DNA of 64,000 nt from Arcobacter sp. FWKO B (GCF_014844135.1 NZ_CP041403.1:248001-312000); one strand, 5' to 3'. Positions 28,469 through 36,696 are shown, counted from the first letter of the stretch. The notes: generated by a model from the sequence alone, not told the origin. Numbers and translations: made by a program.

Positions 28469-29791
28469 ATGAAAAACTACATCAGCGTAAACGCCAAATA
28501 TTACACAAGCGAGCGAATCAGTCGAATCGCTCGCCATAATTATAGATTATCAAATATTGATTATTTACTGGAAAAAGGTGAAGAATTAGGCAAGAATATA
28601 GATATTATATATTCAAGAAGCTCCACACAAATCGATCTAAATCTCAACCCTTTAGATAAAGCCACCATATTCAAAAAAGAATTTGAGCAACAAGAAGCAG
28701 ACAAGAGAGCAATGCAAATTAAAAAAGGGTATCACCCACCTAAAGGTGCTAAAAATAAAGATAACTCTATCGTTGAAATGGTAGTGGCTCTATCAGAAGA
28801 ACAAGCAAAGGAATATATAAATTCAGGGGTAGATATATCTGTAGGATTTGATAAGTTTGCTCAAAATATTAAAGCAGTTTATGGATTTGAACCTTTAAGC
28901 GTTAGCCTTCACCTTGATGAGGGTTACAAAGATACAAATGGAGACATTAAATATAATATACATGCCCATATAACCTTGCATAATTTTGATTTTAAAACAG
29001 GTAACACAATATTAAGAAAGCTCAAAAAATCAGCATTTTCTGATATGCAAGACTTGGCAGAAAAGAGTTTTCAAGAAGTGGGATTAAATTTTTCAAGGGG
29101 TCAGAGTAAAGAAGTTACCAATAAAAAACACCTTGAACGCAATGCCTATATATCACAACAGCAAACCTTACACATTCAAGAATTAGCTAACGCTATAGAT
29201 ATAAAGCAAGATAGGCTTAAAGACACTAACGGCAATATGTTTATTTTAGAAAAATCTATAAAACAGCTTCAAGTGCAAAAAGACACTTTAATGTCAGAAT
29301 ATGAAGAATTAACCGCAAAGCTACTTAACGCAAAGGATAAAGTTCAAAAAATAGATATTGAAGTAGAAAATACGACCAAATGGAAAGAAGAATTAAAAAA
29401 AGATATAAAAAAATATCTATCAAAAAATACTTATAAGACAGATGATAATAAATATCAAATAAAAAATATTAATACTATGTATAGTGACCTTATAGGATTG
29501 GCAGAAGATTTTAGTAATGTTGAATTGAAAATTCAACAAATAGATGAATTAAATCAAGAAAATATAAATCTGAAATCTAAAATAAATATATATCAGAATG
29601 ATATAGATACATTAAAAAAAGAAAATGCACTTATTGAGTCAAAGCTACAAATTGAACTCAATAAAAAATATAAATTGGAAGATACCAATTACGCTTTTAA
29701 TAGTTTTATCAATGATGAGAATTTATCAGATAAATTCAAAAGCTACATTGACAGCACTATTACGCATAATGTTGAAGATATTGGGAAGTAA
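28469..29791 (+). CDS. MobV/Pre-family mobilization relaxase
   Basis: About 440 residues from ATG 28469, chosen because AAGG lies 8 bases ahead; an in-frame ATG at 28454 lacks a ribosome site. Motif I RHNYR puts a histidine at residue 23, matching the nucleophilic His22 (HNxR) of pMV158 MobM; motif III is SVSLHLDEG...YNIHAHITLHNFD, the HxDE...HxH metal site. Residues about 250-420 are long coiled coil. Expected to nick an oriT and pilot DNA in mobilization. The stop codon lies in the left arm of a 12-bp terminator-like hairpin. Confidence 0.85.
   Translation: MKNYISVNAKYYTSERISRIARHNYRLSNIDYLLEKGEELGKNIDIIYSRSSTQIDLNLNPLDKATIFKKEFEQQEADKRAMQIKKGYHPPKGAKNKDNSIVEMVVALSEEQAKEYINSGVDISVGFDKFAQNIKAVYGFEPLSVSLHLDEGYKDTNGDIKYNIHAHITLHNFDFKTGNTILRKLKKSAFSDMQDLAEKSFQEVGLNFSRGQSKEVTNKKHLERNAYISQQQTLHIQELANAIDIKQDRLKDTNGNMFILEKSIKQLQVQKDTLMSEYEELTAKLLNAKDKVQKIDIEVENTTKWKEELKKDIKKYLSKNTYKTDDNKYQIKNINTMYSDLIGLAEDFSNVELKIQQIDELNQENINLKSKINIYQNDIDTLKKENALIESKLQIELNKKYKLEDTNYAFNSFINDENLSDKFKSYIDSTITHNVEDIGK
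28509..28534 (+). other. GC-rich hairpin inside the start of the relaxase gene
   Basis: GCGAGCGA and TCGCTCGC form a perfect 8-bp stem around a 10-nt loop, 40 bases into the coding sequence and far richer in G+C than its surroundings. It may throttle translation or be part of oriT. Confidence 0.5.
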
Positions 29792-29807
29792 TTTCTTACT
29801 TCCCAAT
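29780..29807 (+). terminator. Hairpin over the relaxase stop codon
   Basis: ATTGGGAAGTAA-TTTC-TTACTTCCCAAT: a perfect 12-bp stem whose left arm contains the last codons and TAA stop. No U run follows directly. Confidence 0.6.
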
Positions 29808-29868
29808 TTAAGAATTAAGAGGCGGATTTAGCTTACTTCCCAATTTAAGAATTAAGAGGCGGATTTAG
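29795..29868 (+). repeat. Two exact tandem copies of a 37-bp unit
   Basis: The unit beginning CTTACTTCCC and ending GGCGGATTTAG occurs at 29795-29831 and 29832-29868 without mismatch. The first copy shares its start with the relaxase hairpin. The rest of the gap to 30033 holds a CACCCC-CTACA-GGGGTG hairpin (about 29886-29902) and no gene; this non-coding stretch is a candidate oriT or replication region. Confidence 0.85.
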
Positions 29869-30033
29869 CTCACTAAAGCACATCCACCCCCTACAGGGGT
29901 GAATATGCTACCGTTCGCAAGAAAAAAAGATCTAAATCCTACACATAAAAAGAAAATATTGATTGTAGCTTAATTTTAAAGCACATCAAAAGAGTGATTT
30001 AAATTAAAGCATACGCAACAAAAGGAGCAACAC

Positions 30034-30207
30034 ATGGAAGACATAATTCAGATTTTACATGATGTTAGATTTGCAAATCTAACACCTGAAAAAAGTATAA
30101 AACCCAACAACATAGAAAACGAAGAATATAAAAAATATTATGAAAAATTGAAAGAATATCAAACTCAACAAAAGGACAAACATGATAACAATCACGATAA
30201 TTTTTAA
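30034..30207 (+). CDS. Small hypothetical protein of the mobile element (57 aa)
   Basis: ATG 30034 with a perfect AAGGAG ribosome site at 30022-30027. Reads MEDIIQILHDVRFANLTPEK and then a Lys/Glu/Tyr-rich helical tail to TAA 30205-30207. Overlaps the next small gene by 26 bases in another frame. Not recognised; a DNA- or protein-binding accessory factor of the element is possible. Confidence 0.55.
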   Translation: MEDIIQILHDVRFANLTPEKSIKPNNIENEEYKKYYEKLKEYQTQQKDKHDNNHDNF

Positions 30208-30430
30208 TATATTGAAAAAACATAATAATAAAATAGACAGTAGCAATATTAAGCAGTTTATAAAAGATTTACAACTTGCAGAATTGGAACAAATGGAAAG
30301 GAACAATGAACTATATAAAAGAACATTTGACGCTTTTGAATATCAAAAAAAAGATAGGGAGCATAGCTCACTTAGTAGAAAAAAAGCAGATGAACTTGTA
30401 GAATCAATGGAGCAAGAACATGAATTATAA
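30182..30430 (+). CDS. Small hypothetical coiled protein (82 aa)
   Basis: Starts at ATG 30182 behind AAAGGAC. A hydrophobic first ten residues (MITITIIFNILKK) is followed by a charged helical body rich in Glu/Lys (LQLAELEQMERNNELYKR). Overlaps its neighbours on both sides (26 and 11 bases), so the three small genes form a coupled set. No family recognised. Confidence 0.55.
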   Translation: MITITIIFNILKKHNNKIDSSNIKQFIKDLQLAELEQMERNNELYKRTFDAFEYQKKDREHSSLSRKKADELVESMEQEHEL

Positions 30431-30758
30431 AAATAAACTTATTGAAGAACTCAAATACATAGACTTAAAGCCATATATTAAAGAGTCTCAAATGATACGG
30501 GAAGAAATGGAAATATCACAGAAAAGATTTGATAAATCTGTAAAAGAAGCATTTAATGAATTAGTAGCGTTGCAAATAGTTCAAAAAGAGATAAAAAGCA
30601 ACCGTTCAGCGTTTACACCCCAACAACAAAAAGAAGTGGCTAAATTATCAAATATGGAGGTTGATTTGGATAAATCATTAAATCAACTTACACAAACATT
30701 TCAAAAAACTATAAAAAATATAGAGAGAAGCTATTTCCGAGATTTCGAGGACTTATAA
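30420..30758 (+). CDS. Small hypothetical helical protein (112 aa)
   Basis: 112 residues, highly charged and helical (ELKYIDLKPYIKESQMIREEM, KSLNQLTQTFQKTIKNIER), no membrane segment or catalytic motif visible. It resembles in composition the accessory MobC/plasmid-stability-type proteins, but that is not a homology claim. Last gene before a double hairpin. Confidence 0.6.
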   Translation: MNYKNKLIEELKYIDLKPYIKESQMIREEMEISQKRFDKSVKEAFNELVALQIVQKEIKSNRSAFTPQQQKEVAKLSNMEVDLDKSLNQLTQTFQKTIKNIERSYFRDFEDL

Positions 30759-30776
30759 TAAGGATTTAATAGACAT

Positions 30777-30841
30777 AAAAAAAGGCAAGTGTACAAAACT
30801 TGCCTAAGAGAGTTATACTTATTATTTTAACTAACTCTCTT
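30777..30841. terminator. Double hairpin after the small-gene set
   Basis: Seven A's then GGCAAGT-N7-ACTTGCC (30784-30804), which on the minus strand reads as stem plus U7; next AAGAGAGTTA ... TAACTCTCTT (30806-30815, 30832-30841), a perfect 10-bp stem followed by A's. Likely insulates the HUH-motif gene from upstream transcription and blocks antisense reading. Confidence 0.65.
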
Positions 30842-30869
30842 AAAAAAACACATCAAAAGAGAGTTATAT

Positions 30870-31583
30870 ATGAAAAATTTACTAAATAATACACAAATAG
30901 AACAATCAGCAGAAGATTTTATCAAAGATTTTTTTAATGATTTGATTCCTACAGAAGAAACACCCCCAACAAATACAGAACAAGACCACTTTTATAATGA
31001 AACTCATACATTTCAAAAAATAAAATCAACCAGTTCCAATTTTAAACCTGCTCAATATGATAAAACACACACATTATTGAAATATTTTAAAAATAATGGC
31101 TTCACTATCAACACCCAACAGATAGAAAGATATGGGTATAGATATACACAAGCCTATTTTTTAACAATAGTATATGAAAACAGACACAACAAACAAGAGA
31201 TTCTTAAAGATATATATAGAAAATTACCGCCTGATACTGTAATAATAAATATACTTTGCGGCACTAAAAGGAAATTTAAACATAAAAATGAACACAAAAG
31301 GAAACAACATGCCCATATTTTAATATTTACTAATACAATAATTGAAGATATAGAAGTCCCAAAAAGAAAGCTTGATATAGATTTTCAAGAAATTACTAAT
31401 TTAAGAAGTCTTTTATATGGGTATATTTTAGATGGTCATCACATAATCAAGGATTATTATATCAAAATCAAAAAATCAATCAAAAAAATATCATCAATAA
31501 TAGAACAAATAAGCAACTGTTTTATAAATAAAGCAATCACCATGATATTATCAATCCCATCAGTAAGCCGCCCACCCTCTTAA
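30870..31583 (+). CDS. Hypothetical protein with HUH-endonuclease/Rep-like motifs
   Basis: 237 residues. In order: YFLTIVYEN (96-104, resembling the FLTLT motif 1 of rolling-circle Rep proteins), QHAHILIF (146-153, an HUH motif) and YYIK (196-199, a possible YxxK nucleophile motif), spaced as in small Rep/relaxase-like HUH enzymes. The acidic N-terminal 60 residues look disordered. Purine-rich GAGAG upstream could serve as ribosome site. Placed at the right end of the mobile element. Family membership is inferred from three short motifs only. Confidence 0.5.
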   Translation: MKNLLNNTQIEQSAEDFIKDFFNDLIPTEETPPTNTEQDHFYNETHTFQKIKSTSSNFKPAQYDKTHTLLKYFKNNGFTINTQQIERYGYRYTQAYFLTIVYENRHNKQEILKDIYRKLPPDTVIINILCGTKRKFKHKNEHKRKQHAHILIFTNTIIEDIEVPKRKLDIDFQEITNLRSLLYGYILDGHHIIKDYYIKIKKSIKKISSIIEQISNCFINKAITMILSIPSVSRPPS

Positions 31584-31839
31584 AAAGTCCATAATTGACA
31601 TAATTCCACACGAAACCATAACCCAACACAATAAACTAATGCCTAAAAACTCACATATTGATATTTATTATCATATTCTTATTTAATTTTTAATGTTTGT
31701 TCAATTTTTTTAGTCTAATAAGTTTAATTTTAGTTCGTTCATTCCATTAGTTTCAAAATTTTTATAGGTATTTATCAATTTTTTGATGAATTAGGGTAAA
31801 AACTTTTAAAACTAATAACTTTGTAAAAAGTTCAAGTTA

Positions 31840-31871
31840 AAATATGAGCTATTGGTCAATAGCTCATATTT
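31840..31871. terminator. Long perfect palindrome, probable bidirectional terminator
   Basis: AAATATGAGCTATTG and its complement CAATAGCTCATATTT (15-bp arms, 2 bases between). It ends in T's on both strands, so it could stop transcription leaving the element in either direction, or be a dimer binding site. Confidence 0.6.
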
Positions 31872-32112
31872 CAATATCTACATATTTCTTATACTTTTTG
31901 ATATATTTAATTATTTCATTTATCTTAGTATAATAGTTTTTAATAAATCTTATTATGTCAAATTAGTACAAACTTATATAATCTATTTATTTAATATCTT
32001 TTTAATAAATTTTATGTTATTGTGCCTCTGTATTTGTATGTTTTTCTTATTTTTAATATTATTTAATTATGGGAAATGCCTTAATTTAGTTCAAAAAATT
32101 ATAAATTACCAA

Positions 32113-32131
32113 ATGATTAATTTAATATAAA
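32113..32131 (+). repeat. Candidate attR direct repeat
   Basis: ATGATTAATTTAATATAAA; matches 27069-27087 at 18 of 19 positions. Confidence 0.4.
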
Positions 32132-32177
32132 TTAGTATTTAAAAATGTTTAAATCACCTATTTTTAATAAATTATGG

Positions 32178-32183
32178 TATAAT
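32178..32183 (+). promoter_or_regulatory. Extended -10 promoter of the flagellin-like gene
   Basis: TATAAT in ATTATGGTATAAT, about 37 bases before the GGAGG ribosome site (32209-32213) of the gene at 32220. A sigma-28 type site was not recognised. Confidence 0.6.
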
Positions 32184-32219
32184 ATACAAAAGTTAAGTAT
32201 TTATAAATGGAGGTTTATT

Positions 32220-33023
32220 ATGGAAGTTGGAAGTATCACTCAAAATGTAAATAGTACGGTTCCGTTAGTAAATCCATCTGACTCGCAACTTTCATCACAA
32301 GTTCAAAAAACACAAAGTGCTGTACTACACAAAGATAAAGATGCAGCAGTAGTTACACTTTCTCAGACACTTGATAATAGAAAAAGTGGCATATTTGAAA
32401 ATGTTTCAATGCTAAACAATACCTTTGCTATTACTCAAATAGCTCAAAAAGGGCTTGATAAACAAGAAGAAATTTTAAAAAAAATGGAGAATGTTATATT
32501 AGCTGATAATGAAACAAAAAGTGTTGATGTTAAAAAAAGTGAACTAATTGATTTGGTAAAAGATTTTAATAAAAGTATTCAAAACACTAGGTTTAATAAT
32601 GAAATGCTTTTGACAACTGAAAAAAGTTTTGAAGAAATTACTATGGTAACTAATGATGATACTTTTTTTATTCAAACACCTGATATGCAATCAACCATGG
32701 AGAATATTGCTAAGATTGTTGTTAAGTATGATGGTTCTGTAGATACAAATGAAAAACTAGCCCAAGAGATAAATAAAGGGTTAGAAAATATCAATAATTA
32801 TAGTAATACATATGATAGTGTACAAAAACATATAACAAGCAATCCATTATCAAATTTAATTCCAAATTTTGACACATCAAACTTAAATGCAAATACATTG
32901 TTTGTTGATTTTGGAAAAGATATGACAGATTTTAATAAAACAAATATCACATCACAGTTGGGATATTTAGCTGCTGCTCAAGCCAACATACTACAAGAAC
33001 ATACATCTAAGCTATTAGTTTAA
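32220..33023 (+). CDS. Flagellin-domain-like protein
   Basis: 267 residues from ATG 32220, selected by GGAGG six bases upstream; the frame continues back to 32145 without signal. The C-terminal helix FNKTNITSQLGYLAAAQANILQEHTSKLL matches the flagellin D0 pattern (..N...Q.g..a..QAN....L.LL), and an internal helix region (FAITQIAQKGLDKQEEILKKMENVIL) resembles flagellin/hook-associated D1 heptads. It is shorter than normal flagellins and lacks the classical N-terminal D0 helix. It may be a flagellar accessory protein or secreted flagellin-like protein. It stands alone, next to the mobile element. Confidence 0.6.
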   Translation: MEVGSITQNVNSTVPLVNPSDSQLSSQVQKTQSAVLHKDKDAAVVTLSQTLDNRKSGIFENVSMLNNTFAITQIAQKGLDKQEEILKKMENVILADNETKSVDVKKSELIDLVKDFNKSIQNTRFNNEMLLTTEKSFEEITMVTNDDTFFIQTPDMQSTMENIAKIVVKYDGSVDTNEKLAQEINKGLENINNYSNTYDSVQKHITSNPLSNLIPNFDTSNLNANTLFVDFGKDMTDFNKTNITSQLGYLAAAQANILQEHTSKLLV

Positions 33024-33032
33024 TACTATAGC

Positions 33033-33845
33033 TTATTTGTCATTTACTTTTTGTTGTAAATAATCACTTATTTGAATTAGACAAAAAGTGACTAAAAATA
33101 TCATTAACCCTGGGAAAAAACTAACCCATGGTGCTATATCCATAACCTCTTTTCCAGAACTAAGTAAACTACCCCAACTCATTTGTGGAGGATTTATTCC
33201 AAGCCCCAAAAAACTAAGCCCAGATTCTGCTAAGATAGCCCCACCTACTCCAAAAGTGAATGATACCAAAAAGATTGGTGCCAACAATGGAGCATAGTAT
33301 TTTAAAATAATCTTTGATTTAGATACTTTTGCAAGGTTTAAAATTTTAATAAACGGTTTATTGGTTATGGCAAAACTTTCACTTCTAATAAGTCTTGCCA
33401 TTCCCATCCATCCAGTAATTGATATTACTACAATCAGTACAAATATTGATGCACTCATATAACTAACCAAAGCCAATAAAAGGAAAAATGTAGGAAATGT
33501 TAAAAATAAATCAATAATAATAGTAATAGCACCATCAACCTTACCCCTAAAATAACCAGCTGTTATACCAATTATCAGACCTATCATCGATGCTATCAAA
33601 GCACTTAAAAATCCTATTATAAGTGATGTTTGTCCACCTACTAAAATTCTAGCAAAAATATCTCTGCCTAGTCTATCTGTACCAAAAGGATTTTCAAATG
33701 ATGGAGGAAGTAAAATTGCACTAGGATTTAATTCGTAAGGTGATACCGTATAAACAAACGGGAAAAAAAACATAATACCTACTATAATAAATAACAAAAT
33801 AGAAAAAAATCTTATGCTTTTTGTATTCTTATTCAATAATATCAC
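33033..33845 (-). CDS. Dipeptide/oligopeptide ABC transporter permease (DppC/OppC type)
   Basis: 270 residues, about six helices. The N-terminal OppC signature NPFGTDRLGRDIFARILVGGQTSL is present, and the EAA cytoplasmic loop appears as KILNLAKVSKSKIILKYYAPLLAP. Ends with LGLGINPPQMSWGSLLSSGKEVM, typical of DppC. No DppB, binding protein or ATPase is adjacent, so its partners must be encoded elsewhere. Twenty bases downstream of the rsmD-like gene on the same strand. Confidence 0.9.
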   Translation of the reverse strand: MILLNKNTKSIRFFSILLFIIVGIMFFFPFVYTVSPYELNPSAILLPPSFENPFGTDRLGRDIFARILVGGQTSLIIGFLSALIASMIGLIIGITAGYFRGKVDGAITIIIDLFLTFPTFFLLLALVSYMSASIFVLIVVISITGWMGMARLIRSESFAITNKPFIKILNLAKVSKSKIILKYYAPLLAPIFLVSFTFGVGGAILAESGLSFLGLGINPPQMSWGSLLSSGKEVMDIAPWVSFFPGLMIFLVTFCLIQISDYLQQKVNDK

Positions 33846-33864
33846 CTTCTTTGTCTAACTAATT

Positions 33865-34440
33865 TTATTTTTTTGTATAATATGATAACGAACTCTTACC
33901 AAATTTTTTTGTTTTTAAAAAAATGAAGTTCCCCATATTTTCTGGCATTTGTAATTTTGAATAGTGTTCAAAAACTACCAATACAATATTTTCATTTTCA
34001 AATGACTCAACCATCTTAAATGCTTTTTGATAAATTTCTTCCATTCCATCACGAAAATCAAATGGTGGATCAAGATATATAATAACATCATCACCAGAAA
34101 AACTACTCTTATTTAACAATTCTGGTAATGTTACAAAACTATCGCCAAATATTGATACTGAATTTTGTGGATCAATATTTTTAATATTTTTTTGTAAAAT
34201 TTTATATGAATTCCTATCTATCTCACAAAAATATGCTTTTTTTGCACCACGACTTAATGCTTCAAGCCCTATTGAACCACTTCCACCAAAACCTTCTATA
34301 AATATAGTATCAATTACATCTTGCTGTAAAGTATCAAATAATGAGCCTTTAAGTATAGACTTAGAACTTCTTGTAACTTCTAAAGATGGTAATTCTATTT
34401 TTTTACCTTTATATTTTCCTGCAATTATATTACTATGCAT
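33865..34440 (-). CDS. rsmD: 16S rRNA (guanine-N2) methyltransferase, RsmD-like
   Basis: 191 residues. Opens with IIAGKYKGKKIELP, the RsmD start; SAM-binding loop FIEGFGGSGSIGLEALSRGAKKAYFCEID and catalytic DPPF (IIYLDPPFDFR). Methylates G966 of 16S rRNA in characterised members. Clustered with the permease and followed upstream by a heptamer array and rny. Confidence 0.92.
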   Translation of the reverse strand: MHSNIIAGKYKGKKIELPSLEVTRSSKSILKGSLFDTLQQDVIDTIFIEGFGGSGSIGLEALSRGAKKAYFCEIDRNSYKILQKNIKNIDPQNSVSIFGDSFVTLPELLNKSSFSGDDVIIYLDPPFDFRDGMEEIYQKAFKMVESFENENIVLVVFEHYSKLQMPENMGNFIFLKTKKFGKSSLSYYTKK

Positions 34441-34460
34441 ATTTTCCTTTCTTCTTTAAT

Positions 34461-34515
34461 CATAAGTCGTAAACTGTAAAAACTCCACACTATCAACTAT
34501 CAACTATCAACTATC
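34461..34515. repeat. Heptamer repeat pair (site 4)
   Basis: CATAAGT, CGTAAAC, TGTAAAA (34461-34481), then CTATCAA x3 plus CTATC (34490-34515). The second array runs into the stop codon of rny. The two arrays do not pair with each other. Confidence 0.8.
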
Positions 34516-36055
34516 TAGCATAACTTTGTGCTCTAAGTTCTCTTATAACATTAACTTTAATTTCACCTGGGTATTGTACTTTTTGTTCTATTTCAGATGC
34601 TATTTCAGTGGCAACTTTTATTGCTTCATCATCATTTACAAGTTCGGCATTTACAATAACCCTTATTTCACGCCCAGCATTTATTGCATAAGCATTTGTA
34701 ACTCCTAATTTACTTGTAGCGATACTTTCAATCTCTTCTACACGCTTCAAGAAACTTTCAAGCACTTCTCTTCTAGCCCCTGGTCTTGCTGCACTTAATG
34801 CATCAGCTGCACATACACTTGCACTTTCAATACAGCTAGGTTCTTCATGCCCATGATGGGCATAAATAGCATTTATTACAACATCAGGCTCGTCATACCT
34901 TTTACACATCATAGCACCCAAATCAACATGACTTCCAGGCATCTCATGAGTAAGAGCTTTACCAATATCATGTAAAAGCCCAGCACGACGAGCAAGAATA
35001 GGATCTCCTCCCATTTGTGCAGCAATAAGACCAGACAAATGTGCAACTTCAAGCGTGTGAGCTAAAGCATTTTGTCCATAACTTGCACGATATCTTAACT
35101 TTCCAACAAGTTTGATAAGCTCTGGATGCATAGACTTAATACCAAGTTCTAATACAACATCCTCACCCTCTTTTTGTATATTTTGATCAAACTCATTTTT
35201 AACTTTTTTGTATATCTCTTCAATTCTTGCAGGCTGAATTCTTCCATCTTCAATCAAAAGCTCTATTGTTTTTGTTGCAACTGCTCTTCTATAAAGATTA
35301 AAAGAACTTATTGTGATAGTATTAGGTGTGTCATCAATAATAATATCAACCCCTAATAACATCTCTAAAGTTTTGATATTTCTTCCTTCTTTACCAATAA
35401 TCTTACCTTTAGTTTCTTCATCCTTTAAAGGTAATGTATTTATCAATCTTTCAGCAGCAAACTCTCCTGCATATCTTGTAACAGCTTGTGAAAGCATATT
35501 ATTTATCTCAGATTGAGAATTTTTTTCTGCTAATTTATATTCTTTTCTAAAAATTGAAGCTATTTGTGCCCTTGAGTCTTCTTTTGTTTTTTGAAGCATT
35601 AATTCTTTTGCTTCTTCTTGCGTAAGCCCGCTTACATTTTCAAGAACTTTTAATGCTTTAGCTATTTTCTCTTCATAAATCTTTTTCTGATTTTCAAGTC
35701 CAATTTTTAATGTTTCTAACTCTTTTTTATTAGAAATTAATTCATTTTTTTCTGACTTTATCTCTCTTAGCTCTGATTCAAGATGTTCGTTTAGCTCTTT
35801 TTCCTTTCTTTCAATTTGTCTAAACATCTCATCATATTCTCTTTTAATATCACGAAATTCTCTTTCATACTCTTTTCTTGCTTTTAACTGAGCATCTTTT
35901 AGCAAAACTTCTGCTTCGTGCTCAATTACCTTTGCTTTTGCTTTTGCTTGTTCAATATATATCTCAAACTTAGCACTATTTAACTTTTTAAATACAATAA
36001 CCGTAACAATGGCTGATAAAACAGCTACAATTACCCCTACTATTAGATATTCCAT
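34511..36055 (-). CDS. rny: Ribonuclease Y
   Basis: 514 residues: N-terminal membrane anchor (YLIVGVIVAVLSAIVTVIVF), a coiled coil of about 150 residues, a KH domain (GKIIGKEGRNIKTLEMLLGVDIIIDDTP) and an HD hydrolase domain (LLHDIGKALTHEMPGSHVDLG, NAIYAHHGHEEP). Endoribonuclease that initiates mRNA decay at the membrane. The final codons sit within the CTATCAA repeats, so the C-terminus (LRAQSYAR) may be partly repeat-derived. Confidence 0.96.
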   Translation of the reverse strand: MEYLIVGVIVAVLSAIVTVIVFKKLNSAKFEIYIEQAKAKAKVIEHEAEVLLKDAQLKARKEYEREFRDIKREYDEMFRQIERKEKELNEHLESELREIKSEKNELISNKKELETLKIGLENQKKIYEEKIAKALKVLENVSGLTQEEAKELMLQKTKEDSRAQIASIFRKEYKLAEKNSQSEINNMLSQAVTRYAGEFAAERLINTLPLKDEETKGKIIGKEGRNIKTLEMLLGVDIIIDDTPNTITISSFNLYRRAVATKTIELLIEDGRIQPARIEEIYKKVKNEFDQNIQKEGEDVVLELGIKSMHPELIKLVGKLRYRASYGQNALAHTLEVAHLSGLIAAQMGGDPILARRAGLLHDIGKALTHEMPGSHVDLGAMMCKRYDEPDVVINAIYAHHGHEEPSCIESASVCAADALSAARPGARREVLESFLKRVEEIESIATSKLGVTNAYAINAGREIRVIVNAELVNDDEAIKVATEIASEIEQKVQYPGEIKVNVIRELRAQSYAR

Positions 36056-36103
36056 ATTAAAACCTTTTTATATTTTTATCACAGGCTTTTAGGTTTTACA
36101 AGC

Positions 36104-36628
36104 TTAAAAAGCTATTACTACATCTGCTTGAATATCATGATTTTGAGATAAGATTTTATCTGTTTTACAAAGTTCTCTTTGCACAAATACAATTAAAGGT
36201 TTTTTTGTCAATTTAGAAAAAAATCTATCATACATACCCTTACCAAAACCTATTCTTTTATATAAACCATCTATTCCTACGACTGGAACCACTGCTAACT
36301 CAATATCATGGTATAGTGTAGAAAAATTTGGTTGTCTTATTCCAAAAACAGATTCCACTAAAGGAAGTCTATACAAAACTGGTACGAAATGATCATTTTT
36401 TATGTATGGTACAAAAACTTTAATCCCTCTTTTTCTAAGCTTTATTATTAAAGGCTTTACATCAACTTCTATATCCATAGGAATATATAGTAAAACTGTT
36501 TTGACTTTTAAATCTTCAATCAAATTAAATATCTTTTGACTGATCACTTTATCTTTTTTGTATTTTGTAAAATTTGAAAACTTTTTTAATCTACTCAAAC
36601 ATGATTTTCTAAAATCACTTTTATTCAC
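36104..36628 (-). CDS. 5-formyltetrahydrofolate cyclo-ligase
   Basis: 174 residues. N-terminal KSDFRKSCLSRLKKF, the VLLYIPMDIEVDVKPLI substrate region, and the C-terminal signature RIGFGKGMYDRFFSKL that binds ATP. Converts 5-formyl-THF to 5,10-methenyl-THF. Upstream of rny on the minus strand; divergent from the TlpA gene across a 68-bp promoter region. Confidence 0.92.
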   Translation of the reverse strand: MNKSDFRKSCLSRLKKFSNFTKYKKDKVISQKIFNLIEDLKVKTVLLYIPMDIEVDVKPLIIKLRKRGIKVFVPYIKNDHFVPVLYRLPLVESVFGIRQPNFSTLYHDIELAVVPVVGIDGLYKRIGFGKGMYDRFFSKLTKKPLIVFVQRELCKTDKILSQNHDIQADVVIAF

Positions 36629-36696
36629 GAGGCCACCTTAAGCCAACTTTAGGTAAAATTCAAACCTAAAATAGATTTTACCACTAAGGAATTAAA

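Larger units (their letters stand above)
27069..32131. mobile_element. Integrative mobilizable element (about 5 kb)
   Basis: A block holding a tyrosine integrase, a MobV-like relaxase, three small coiled proteins and an HUH-motif protein, placed between divergent housekeeping genes. A 19-bp imperfect direct repeat (18 of 19 identical) at 27069-27087 and 32113-32131 may be attL/attR. An internal 10-bp inverted repeat (TTTTTAGGCA 27114-27123, TGCCTAAAAA 31640-31649) is an alternative boundary. No conjugation (type IV secretion) genes, so transfer would need a helper. Confidence 0.65.
31584..32219. other. Gene-free 636-bp stretch at the element's right end
   Basis: Very AT-rich. It contains the inverted-repeat arm 31640-31649, a long perfect palindrome 31840-31871, the candidate attR 32113-32131 and the promoter of the flagellin-like gene. 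An open frame at 31852-32130 is an AT-composition artefact. Confidence 0.7.

Noticed and set aside
30034-30758. Toxin-antitoxin module among the small overlapping genes
   Set aside because: No RelE/MazF/HicA-type or antitoxin DNA-binding motif could be seen; charged helices alone are not evidence.
31852-32130. 92-residue hydrophobic open frame
   Set aside because: It begins with TTG inside a perfect palindrome, has no ribosome site, and its Phe/Ile/Leu/Tyr-only composition follows from AT-rich non-coding DNA.
32145-32219. Longer N-terminus of the flagellin-like protein
   Set aside because: It would place the -10 box TATAAT inside the gene; GGAGG is correctly spaced only for ATG 32220.
33033-33845. 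Complete peptide ABC transporter
   Set aside because: Only the DppC-like permease is present; neighbours are rsmD and a flagellin-like gene.
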